Source: Congeria kusceri
Taxonomy: Eukaryota; Mollusca; Bivalvia; Myida; Dreissenidae
Reading direction: 5' to 3'
DNA length: 64,000 nt
NCBI GenBank assembly: GCA_027627225.1
Contig: CM051029.1
Location: forward strand, 7,296,890 to 7,360,889
The position numbers and the translations under genes were made by a program. This document shows, piece by piece, positions 22,790 through 33,626 of the stretch. The first letter of the stretch is position 1, and each line of letters begins with the position of its first letter. A model generated the notes under the pieces. It had not been told where the DNA came from. It saw only the letters and a program-made list of their open reading frames with translations, and ran no database searches.

Positions 22790-23245
22790 AAATTTGGCAT
22801 TTTGTCGTATTTTGGACTTCACGTGGCCCAGTTTCGAACTCGTCCGAGATATCATTGGAACAAATTTTGCCTGTATAGTGTTCACAAACTGTTTGTTCAA
22901 TTTGGCCTAATGACCTAGTTTTTGACACCACGTGATCCAGTTTCGAACTATTCCGAGATATCATTGAAACAAATGTTCTGAGCGCGTTTCACGAAGATTG
23001 GTTAAACACTGTGACTGTCATAGTGTTTACAATTTTTCTTAAATGTTCCCTAGTGGCCTAGTTTTTGACCCCATATGGGTCAGTTTCAAACTCGTTTGAC
23101 ATATTGCAAGAACACATGGTATGGGCAAGTTTCATGAAGACTTGGTAATAAATGCGGTCTCTAGAGTTTCACAATGTTCACAACGAACGACAAACGACGC
23201 ACGACACACTACGGACAAAAGACGATTACAAAAGCTCACCATGAG
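22790..23245. repeat. Dispersed bivalve-type repeat related to the 4.5 kb and 51 kb elements
   Basis: Contains three diverged copies of 'gtttcgaactcgtccgagatatcattgg' followed by 'gcacgacacactacggacaaaagacgattacaaaagctcacc'. The end matches the distal end of the 4.5 kb copy. Confidence 0.6.
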
Positions 23246-24025
23246 CAAAATGGGTGTGTTTACTAAATGTATATAGACGTTTAAAACATTGTACTTATTT
23301 TACCTCACCTAAGCACACATTTTATACTTTTACTTTTCGTTCTGTATTGAAATTATTCTGGATTACCTGCCCATGTCACTACGTTAATGGGTCAGGCACA
23401 AACGAGAAATCCGCGTACAAACAACAACAACAAAACGATATAAGTTTATGAATAAAAGTTTATAAACTAAGAGTCTATTTGAAGACCACAAATTATTTGT
23501 GTGGATAGAGGTAAATAGACTTTAATACACTCTTATGATTTGTGCTTTCAACCGTGTATATTTAGTTAATGGACACTTAAGTAAGTGAATAGTGTTTCGG
23601 ATAACTTCATCATCTAAATTTTCGGATGAAATGTATGACAATAATTTATCATATTTTATGTCGGTATGTTAAAGTTTCATTTATGATATTTTAGTTTGCA
23701 CATGGTGATACACATCTAAGATGTTACAATTTCGTAATTTATGATTAAATTGTTGTAAACAATACACTTACTTATAGTAAAGTTTGGAACAAAAGATCTT
23801 TTCTAATTCATTTATATTACTGTTATGTATGGATATTTGTTTGAACACGACATAATAATATATGAAAAGAAAACATTACATTGACATAAAAGTGTAATTC
23901 TAAAATAATATTTTGTGTTATATTTGTTTTTCAGGTGGTTAATGAACGTTACGAAATTATCTGCCTGGTTTTCAACACACAACGGATCAGAATAGATCGG
24001 AAACTGACCATTCATATGGTGCTAA
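23246..24025. other. Intergenic DNA with a SINE tail fragment
   Basis: At about 23355-23400 'ttctggattacctgcccatgtcactacgttaa' repeats the 3' tail of the SINE at 24026-24219. Nothing else was recognised. Confidence 0.45.
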
Positions 24026-24219
24026 TATTCTGGATTACCCGCCCCTATGACTCTGTTAACTGACAACTGCCTTATTTGATTCAGAGTTAGAGGGAGACTG
24101 GCCGTAGAAATAATGTCATGACTATTCCCCACACAAGTTATGTTGCTTGGCTGGGAATCGAACCCTCGATCCCCGGAGTTGTAATCCAGCGCTCGACCAA
24201 CTGTGCCTGCCGGCCCGGC
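24026..24219 (-). mobile_element. tRNA-derived SINE
   Basis: The minus strand starts with a tRNA-like head (A box GGCACAGTTGGTCGAG, B box GGTTCGATTCC), followed by about 110 bases of body ending GGGGCGGGTAATCCAGAATA. The same tail appears alone near 23355, supporting a repeated family. Confidence 0.75.
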
Positions 24220-27063
24220 TTTTTGATGAACTGCTTTGTAGTCTGTGCATCCTAAAAACATGTTACATTATGGATGAGATAATTCTGTTTATCGCAAAGA
24301 AACATGATTGAACATATATTATTCAACAATTTTGTGCATAGGCAATTATCCAAAAATGTATGTTCAAAACTGGAAAAGTAAATGGTCAATAAGCATTATT
24401 TTCAACACTTAACATATTGTAGATACATTATACAGGGCTCTTTGTCTAGATCCGTAAAATTGGGAATTTGAGCGTCAATTTACCTGAAATTGGGAAAAAA
24501 AGTATAATTGTTTGATTACTTAAATGTGAAGAATTTATTGTAAATACTACATAAAATAGAATATTCTGTACACACACGAATCAGTAAAATGGTTATTACA
24601 ACTTCAACAGTCTTTAATTCTGCAGTTAACACCTCTCATTTCCAATCATCTGAAAGTCAAACCATCAGTTGGGAATTTTAGGACTGGATTTGGGAAAAAA
24701 AGATACTTTTTTGCCATTGGGAACATGACCCATTTACGGCGATAAAACCAGCTTGAAAAAAAGCCCGTCATCATAATACAGTGTCTGTTTTACTGCATAA
24801 GAATAATTGTTACCTTCATTTTATGGATTTGAAAAAAGTTTATCCATATGTTGCATAGAATTACAAAAATGGTACATTATATTCTGAATATATGTAGCGT
24901 TGATGAAAATTAATACTGATTTGTTTGGTGTATCTGTCTTCATAGTATGTCAAGTTTTCATCATATTTGTATAAACTTTCAAGTACACACGAGTTACTGC
25001 ATTTCTCACAATAAAAATTAGGTTTGTCAGATTTTTTCAAATGAGTTGTAAGCAAAGTCATAATGACATGTGTTCAGGATTCGCTTCTTAATTTCATATT
25101 AAGGAATATTCTAGTAGTATGCTCAGTTATATAATTAAATATTTACACAAGAAAAATTAAATAAAACACATTTACTTCCATAAAAATTAAACAGCTATTA
25201 TACAAATAATATATTTATTATTTAAACCAAAGTTGACAATTATATTAGTGTGAAAATAGTTTTGTCAAATGTGAAGTTTAAACAATCTTAACTAGCTAAT
25301 TAATTGTATGATACTGATTGTATTTATCGATATGCATAGCTGTTGTTAAAAACATATAATTTGAGGAAATGCAAGAACATCCAAAAATATAATTTCTATA
25401 CAAATGTATGTCTACTGTAGCACTAACATCTGATGTGCACATCTGTTGGTGTTGTTGTTGTTTTTTTTAGACTAAGAACTGAGTCTTTCAGAGCAAATAC
25501 AGGTACCCGTTTTAAGGATTGTCATTTCCATTTTATAAACAGTGCAATGTTTTTTAAACATTATATCATTATTTTGTTGCACAAAGAAGTTACTTTGACA
25601 AAGGAAGTATATGTGTTACACAATTGAATTCTGAATAAATGTCAAGAGATACAGTAAAACACACATGCGTTAGATTGTTGATTCAATTTCTCAAATAATC
25701 TCAAACCAGTAAAAAAAAATAACATGGATTGCGTGCCCAATTACGCTGAAGTTTATTCAGGTGGATTCAAGCAACACAGCAATTATTGGGATACTAAACT
25801 TCTATATCATATGTTCATGATTAATACATGTATTAACACAATTACTTGTGAACAAAATCAAATAATTGTGCGATGTTTCATTGAGCATATTAGTTTCACA
25901 TTATTAAATAATATTGTTTTACCATCATGGCCAATATATCATTTTATGCAACACTGACAGTCATTAATCCGAAACCCCATTCTGGATGTGTTATGTCCGA
26001 AATAGGTTTTTCTCTATTTTAGCATTAACGTGTCGCGCATGCACAACAATCTGTATTCTGTGTTATTTAACATAAATTTGTTTCAACTATATCGTGCGAT
26101 TTATAGAAGGATTATTTTGTTTATCAAAATTGCATAACTAAGATAAACCATCACAGCCGACATTGTTTTGGTTTGTGCCAGGCTTACTATCATAGCACGA
26201 ACCGGGAAACAGGCTATATTGAAATCAACATGTGTATTAATACAGCGTGTTAATTCACATTGGTAATGCACATAAAACAGTCAATTTATATAACTCAAAC
26301 ATATAGGAACAACATACATTACCATTCATATCCGTCGACATACAATGAATGTACATTTCTTGGACAAACAATTAAATTCGTGGTTTTCAAACTAATCAAC
26401 AAATCATTGTACATTAATAGAATCTGTCGCGAATCATCGGTCGGAATATGTTTGTTACAGGTGACAGTCGTGTCGTCGTGTCACCACAGGAGGTGGTCCT
26501 TTCTATCATTGTATCAATTAAACAATAGTTCCCAGTCATAAAATAAACATGTATAAATGTGTGACTGTTAACGCGCACTTGAAACAACATTGTTAGTTGT
26601 AAATTGGTCGTAATTAATATAGACCGTGTATAACAGGTGCTTGTGTATAAAGCGAAAATATATAATTCACAAAAACCAGTAGTTGTATCGCAAATGATTG
26701 GGAAAAACGGCATTTCATTATTTCATTTATAATGAGAATGTTTTGTTGCTGTAATCGACTACACGTTACTGCTTCGATTAGGTACACATGTATAGATTGT
26801 TGTAACTGCAGTTGATATGGGTGTCGCAAACGGTTTGCATTTCTCAATATGCGATATGCTGCATTTTGATGAGGTCAAAATGTTGCATTTATCTACAAAG
26901 ATTGTTCAAGCTATGTCCCTGATGAATTCAATTCAATGTCCAAATGTGCACCCTGAAGCGAGCATTTTTCTGCCCGGATTATAATTTGTTGAATATGCAA
27001 TTCGACAAAGGCCCGTAAGGAAATCAAAGGCGGAAGCTCTCTTGCATGTTTACATCAGTTACA
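24220..27063. other. Gap between genes A and B, nothing recognised
   Basis: Genes A and B are transcribed away from each other across this stretch, so their promoters should lie here or near it (22.63-27.06 kb). The open frames (up to 99 codons) lack domains and splice support. Confidence 0.45.
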
Positions 27064-27127
27064 ATGAAAGTAGCAATGAATAATTTTGCTGTAGGGATCT
27101 TTTTTACAATCCTTTTTGCATTGAAAG
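27064..27127 (+). CDS. Gene B signal-peptide exon
   Basis: MKVAMNNFAVGIFFTILFAL is a classic signal peptide. The exon ends AAAG|gtaaaa in phase 1, like the signal exons at 43674 and 60752. Confidence 0.75.
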
Positions 27128-27210
27128 GTAAAAAAAGTTCGTAAAAGCTATTATTATGATGATCATCATATTTATAAGTATTATTATTATTATTATTAAT
27201 ACTAATAGTT

Positions 27211-27264
<54 letters not shown>

Positions 27265-27418
27265 ATAGTAGTAGTATAGTAGTAGTAGTAGTAATAGTAG
27301 TAGTAGTAGAAGTAGTACCAGTAATCGTAGTAGTAGGCGTAGTAGTAGTAGTAGTAGTAGTAGTAGTAATAGCGGTAGTGGTAGTGGTAGTAGTAGTTGC
27401 AGTTGTAGTAGTAGTAGT

Positions 27419-27470
<52 letters not shown>

Positions 27471-27485
27471 TAGTAGTAGTAGTAT

Positions 27486-27524
<39 letters not shown>

Positions 27525-30500
27525 GTAGTTTTAGTTTTAGTTGTAGTAGGTAGTTTTAGTTTTAGTAGTATTATTTAGTATTAGTATTATTAATAAAACA
27601 AAAAATTATAATAATTTATACTTCTTATCTCTTTTCAAAACTTCCCTAGCTTTATATGTTCCTGCCTGTGTCTGTGTTTGTTTTGAAAATAAACGAAAAT
27701 ATCATACCAGATAAAAAGAAAAACAAAACACGGCATCACACAATTTATAAAAATATTATTATTATTGTATTTTAATAAATATTTGGTAGTATTTGTTTTT
27801 TTTAATTATATGTTAATGTCCTATTCGATGTTCTTGAAATATAATTTTTTACTATCCATTAATTTGTTGTTGTTTTTTTTTCTTATTAGGCACTGAAAAC
27901 TTGCAAATACGTGCAGATGTAGATGGTGTGTTTGTCAACAACACACTAGTATTGACATGTTCTACGCCATCAAGTGTTAATAAGGTTATATGGCGTAAAT
28001 TAGCCATAGGTTCCAGTGTTGAAAATGGCGTCGTGGTTCACGAGTTTGTAAACAACATCTGTTTTGCTACAAGTTCATCTGATACTTTGGAATGCTATTG
28101 TATTTCTTCAACTCTCTACACGTGAGCTATCAAAGCCGTTAGTGTGCAAAATGATGGTGAAAGGTGGCGTTGTTCCGCTGCCACAACTGGTACTGGTCCG
28201 ATGGCGTGACCAAGTACACAATCACTCTCCTAAGTAAGTTTATGAATGTACTATAGTCACTATAGTAATGTATGTAAGTTTGACGATAATTATTGCATTG
28301 AACATACATTGATATATGTACAATTCTTCTCAGTTTATATCTACACATGATTTAATATATAGGTTTGTATTCACTTTTTAAAGAAGAAAATACTTCGAAT
28401 GTCCAAATAAACCATTAGTTTTGACAGCCATTTGCCATAACGGAACATTTACCAAATGTGTTTTTAAACATCATGATGTGGAATGTCAAATTCAAGATTA
28501 TGCTAACGGTGATAACGAGTATGCTTTCCGACTAGATGGGAATTCACGCTCGATAAATACAAGGAATTTTAAGTCGAAATCTGGATTACAGCATAAGAAG
28601 TGTTTATACCAGTTAACATTTCCCTATGAAGTCTATTGTGTAGCGTAATCCAATAAGCAATTATACATTTGGTTTCTTTCAGTAAAACTCACCACTCTGA
28701 CATTGCTCCCACGACTTGTCTCAGCGGTGTCCTACCCTATATACAATGCCACTTCAACATTCACATGCATCACTTCACAGAGCAGTCCAGCGGCAAGTAT
28801 TCATTGGTTCGAAAATGGTTTGGTCATCACTGACCAAGCCAGTTATGTATACAGTTCTTATGTGGCTACAAGTGTTGTCAGCTATAACCCAACATCACAC
28901 AACAGCAGGAATTTGTCGTGCCTGGCATCATATATATACAAGAACATATCCATAAACATAATTAATGGAGCGGATTTACAAATCCATTGTAAGTAGCACG
29001 TATCGGTGTTGTCTTAATTAGCGAAGATGGAACCATATGTACTGGAAGCAAATTATACACATTAAAACACTGTCACAATAGATTAAGAGCTCAACAATTG
29101 CAACGTTCGCAGCTATTACTAGTGTCCGCCTGTATCATATATAATGTTTTATTAAGAAGACAATAAGGAATCATGCCTTTAGCTCAAGTTATTTTAATAA
29201 TTATCCCGTTAATTGTCTAATGCAATTGTTGAAAAGAAAATGCACAGTTTATGAACAATCTACAAGTATGTTCGACATTAACGCAAATCTTCACCTATAC
29301 CATTTATATTTTTAAAAGACACGTCTTATTCATTTCCATAGTATATATTTATTTAGACCCAGTTTCCAAACCGATCGTTGCTATGAATAAAAAAAACGTC
29401 TCCAAAACGGTTTATATGCCAGAAAATGTTACAGTGACGTTCAATTGTTCCGCTTCCGGATATCCACCTCCGACTTATCGCTGGACCTACCCATGGTGCA
29501 ACGCGACTGGTGACGCTGTGAGGGTGAAATTAGATCGTTCTTTCAATGCACAATCAATTATATGTGTGGCGACTAACGCGTATTATTCACTGAATGGATC
29601 GACTGGTAGTACCCAGCCAACAACAGATACTACAACATTACAGATACATATATCATGTGAGTTAAATTGGTATAAAATATGATATTGCTAGCCTAGTTAT
29701 TTTCAGGTTTAATTATTTGAAACACACTTAAGTATTTTTTTAAAACGTTGCGTATTTAAATATAAGTACACAATTCGAACTTATATTGCTATCACATATG
29801 ACTACAATTTCAGACCCACGATCCTTTAAACGCTTCGCAAACAAAGGTAAAGGGTACACTTTTACTGACACTAACATAAGAATAGTAAGAGGTGACAACA
29901 TCAACATTTCATGTGAGTGGGACGCTAATCCACCGGCCACTGTATCCTGGCAGGCACAGCAGATACAGTCATCTATACTGGTAGTCACAAACATACAGCA
30001 AAACACGACGTGGACATGTCTTGCTATTAACATAATTTTGGACGGAAATGGACAGGAAACACAAGAAACTGAATACCAGACTGTGTCAGTTTCAGTATTA
30101 TGTAAGTATATGACTGAATGGTGTGTGCTGTGTATTTATGTATTAATTTCGCTCGTGCGTCACGGGCACATGTGTGTTGTCCGATAACAATTGTCATATT
30201 TTCTTTTAGATGAAGAACAACAGGATGCAATATTGCATTGCATTAAATATATTGTCGACATGTACTTCAATACTTTTATATTATTTATATATTGCTTTAT
30301 TTTGAACAAAACAACTCTACCCAACGTTACGTTACTTTTAACTTACGTAACACGGTGTACATATCAAAAAGGTGGTTGTAAATTATATATAATCAAATAT
30401 ATTAATACGGTTGCATACTATGAATATCGGTTAAGTATACAATATGGTTCTTGTATTGTTGTCACAGACCCGCCTGCTATTCAACAGAAAGAGAATCAAA

Positions 30501-33500
30501 CTGTTCTTCTCAACACGCCCTTCACAATAGTATGCAACTTGAACCGTGTTGGTAACCCACCTGACACAAACTTTATATGGACTAAGACAGATACCAACAC
30601 TATTGTCGGCACAATGCAAGCATTAACAATTAACCACGTCCGATTAACAGATGAAGGTGAATACCGATGTAGTGCGTCAAACAGAATGCAGCCAATTGGA
30701 AGAGAAGTAGTGGTCGGTGTTAGTCAGGCAACATTCTATATAGATGTTCAGTGTAAGTCGTTTGATTATCCGTGTGTTCACGTTAAAATGTGTGTGTACT
30801 TATAAATAAACGAACCTGTATAATTTCAATATTATTTACATGCATTACATTGTGTTTGTATAATGTCTATTTGTGACAAGATATATGTGAAAAATAATCT
30901 CATAAATGGCATTTGTAGATAGGGTGAACGCAATGTGAAACATAATTGTTGCCAAAACAGTGCAAATTAATAACAAACATGCACCAAGTAATACGTCTGG
31001 CTTAAATTAACTGTTGCAACCAAACTATTTAAGCCGGTTATTCACCAGATGTGACTTTAACAAAATTAAGCAAGTTGTCGTTATTTACATATTTTCCTAT
31101 ATATCCATATTGTTGTCTTTGAAACGGTATGACTTTTCATATGACCAGTTCGTTTATCACGCATTTTAATACATATATTTGTAACAAATGTATTTAACAA
31201 TAGTGTATTCAAACATTCGGACATTTGAAGCAAACGAATCTAAATTCACAATCATCGTTGACCAAGGTGAAACAATAGAGCTGGTATGTGATGCCGATGG
31301 TGACCCTGAACCTTCAGTTCGTATCGTTAACGCAACTCGTGGAATTGAATCACTCCTAATAGAACAAAAAGGACCCACAGCCAAATCTTACATCCATCCA
31401 GGGAGATGTGAATATGATAGTCGCACGTACAAATGCCTGGCAAGTAATAGTTATAACAAGGGACAACATGGAAGTATGATTGCTGTCTTCGTAAACTGTA
31501 AGTTATAATTGTATAATGCGCTACAAGGTTACTTTTGAAGTTATGAAATAGGTATCAGTTTACAATTTAAGTCTATAAAAAATATGCACACTTGTATTGT
31601 GTGCATAGGTTCACCAAGAGCGTCGCCCTTTTTACCTCCAAGACATGATTTGTACCGAGCTCCTAACGACTCTGCTGTGTTCACATTCACAATTATTGCT
31701 TTTCCTGAGCCAGAGACGTCATACTTTATTTGGTACAAACGTGTGGATGATAAATGGATGGCTTTGTCCAGCGACAACAATTTTATGGTCAACATCACTG
31801 AAAATAGAATGCAAACAAAACTGACGATTCCCCGTGTGCATATTGGTGATTATACAAAATACATGGTGAATGTTACCAACACATTGGGATCAACAGTGGA
31901 GATGTTCACGTTACACGCACAATGTAGGAATATTTTTATCAATTTTGAATGTGGGTTTCTTTACATTATGTTTGTAACACAACTTAAAGCTACAATTGGT
32001 AAAGAGTTTTCTATGTATTTAGACTGTCGATTGGCAAGTATAATTGTGCATGCAAATGCATTTTTTTCTATTGCACTAGTAGTAAGTGTTATAGCCAGAC
32101 CAGATGTTCCGAAGGATTTGCGAACTGACCGAGTAGGAAAAACGGACTTTGCGATTGAATGGGTTCCTGGTTTTAATGGCGGTGAGGATCAGAACTTCAC
32201 TATTCAATACAAAGAAGTCGATATTGAAATCTGGAGATATATCTACGTGGCAAGTTCTGTTATAAGCTATACCTGGACAATTGAGGGATTAAGACCTGGC
32301 GTGACATACCAAATCAAAATGCTGGCAGAAAACAATGAAGGCAAATCAGAATGGACTAAAGAAATAACGGAAACAACCCTAGTGGACACAGGTACAGAGT
32401 CTACAGACTGTTTTGTTTTATATACCTAAATAACGAGCTATTCTTAACAACGATACACAAATAAAGTTAAATGGTTCAATTGCCACACAATGTGTGTAAT
32501 GAAGCGCGTTTTTTTACAGTTGACAGTGGTTCTGCAACATCCACTGTTGGTAGTGTATTAGGTAGCGTCATGGGGGTCGTTTTCATAATTGCTGTGTCCA
32601 TCCTGCTATGGAGATACAAAGTGCATGGTAAATCTATGTTGCATTGTATTGCGCTGTGTAACCTTTGCATACACATGTACATGCTCATTGTATCTATTGG
32701 TTTGTGATTTTATAGATGATATTGTTTTTTGATGGGCAGCACGACGAGTCTAGGAAATATAGATTTTACAGATTTTTTAACACATGTATTTGTGTATTTC
32801 GTACTTTATCTTGAAACTGGCTTCTAAGAATAATCAAATTTAAAAAAAAGATAACACAACATGGCAACATGCATAGCATATTATAAAAATTACTTAGACT
32901 GAGACTTGCTTCAGACAGCCTTCTTACATTATTTATTTCAGGGCAAAACGGTTCCAAAACATACCAAACGCATACCAACCCGACTGGCCAGTACGAAGAT
33001 CTCGTCAGAGAACCGTAAGTAAATGAATATATAACATATAGATGTTGATATATCATATATGTAAACAATTGAAAATAATATAACTTTATAAGTGTGTGTT
33101 TTATTACTTTTTTAAGTAAAACTGTGTCGTTCTTTAAAGGTAACTACAAACAAAAACAGTTAAATAATAACATCATTTTGCTAGTCAAACACGAATATCT
33201 ATTAATGAGTATTAAACTGTTGTTTGTACTTAGACTAAACAACGATTTTCTCAACCAAAGATGGAAGTTATGAAGACTGTAGAATCGGTAAGATTTCATA
33301 ATATAAGTTAATAAATAATGTCAAAGACATCAAGCCCGGAATGCATGATAAAGATAATACATTTTATGATTCTGCTTGGATGTTTATTTACTCTTGTGAT
33401 ACCTTTCTTGTAAATTATTGTTTGGTTTCATGTTCTACTAGATTGTGCAGATTTTCGCCAAGGCAATAAGTATGAGACACTTGCAGAACTTGAATTCCGT

Positions 33501-33626
33501 GAATATTCGACTATAACTCCTTACGAAACTCAAGGAGACATCACATCTTCCACATATAATCGGCCTAGGATGCCAGCATTAAGACAAACTGTGTCGTCAA
33601 CTGATGATGGGGATACGTTAATATGA
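27064..33626 (+). CDS. Ig-superfamily receptor gene B: signal, 7 Ig, 1 FN3, TM, tyrosine-rich tail
   Basis: A type I membrane receptor or adhesion protein of about 970 residues. Exons: signal 27064-27127; V-like Ig 27890-28233; C2-like Ig 28683-28988, 29357-29656, 29814-30101, 30468-30752, 31204-31497, 31609-31923; FN3 32095-32391; TM 32520-32627; tail 32942-33014, 33234-33287, 33442-33626. Signal through TM exons are phase 1 at both ends with gt/ag borders, apart from the breaks below. Typical Ig marks are FNCSASGYPPP...CVAT, ISCEWDANPPATVSW...WTCLA and DEGEYRCSASN. The order Ig repeats, one FN3, TM, tyrosine tail matches nephrin/SYG-2-like proteins. Breaks: TGA at 28123-28125 and one missing base near 28196 in the V exon, and one extra base in TTTT at 33246-33249. 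Either a decaying paralogue or a gene with assembly errors; a V-exon-skipped message would keep frame until the tail. Confidence 0.82.
27150..27600. repeat. (AGT)n trinucleotide array in intron 1 of gene B
   Basis: Starts with ATT units, then mostly AGT from about 27206 to 27535 with single-base variants. The serine- and valine-rich open frames across it are not genes. Confidence 0.95.
27890..28233 (+). pseudogene. Gene B V-like Ig exon, disrupted
   Basis: Reads NTLVLTCSTPSS, VIWRKLA, then a TGA where a tryptophan codon (TGG) would fit, then QNDGERWRCSAATTG, the D-x-G-x-x-x-C end of a V domain. One base is then missing before SDGVTKYTITLL and the donor CTAA|gtaagt. Its length (344 instead of 345) agrees with one lost base. 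Because the exon is phase 1 at both ends in its intact form, skipping it would join signal to the next Ig in frame. Confidence 0.7.
32095..32391 (+). CDS. Gene B fibronectin type III exon
   Basis: A complete FN3 domain: RPDVPKDLRTDRVGKTDF (A-B strands), IEWVPG, FTIQYKEV, then LRPGVTYQIKMLAENNEGKS, the hallmark F-G region. It uses the tatag| acceptor at 32093-32094, which keeps phase 1. Confidence 0.88.
32520..33626 (+). CDS. Gene B transmembrane and cytoplasmic-tail exons with ITAM-like motif
   Basis: TM exon: STVGSVLGSVMGVVFIIAVS, then ILLWRYKVHG. Tail exons give QYEDLV, SYEDC, and in the last exon KYETLAELEFREYSTI followed by PYETQ, ending GDTLI. YETL and YSTI are 7 residues apart, which fits the ITAM pattern YxxL/I-x(6-8)-YxxL/I used by Syk-family coupled immune receptors. 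YEDL-type sites also occur in nephrin-like tails. One extra base at 33246-33249 puts the last exon out of frame as sequenced. Confidence 0.68.

Noticed and set aside
27156..27422. Serine/valine-rich 88-codon frame
   Set aside because: It is the (AGT)n microsatellite in intron 1 of gene B.
28421..28648. 75-codon frame between gene B exons as an extra Ig exon
   Set aside because: It lacks the Cys-Trp-Cys pattern and the phase-1 borders of the family, and exons 2 and 3 already join in phase without it.
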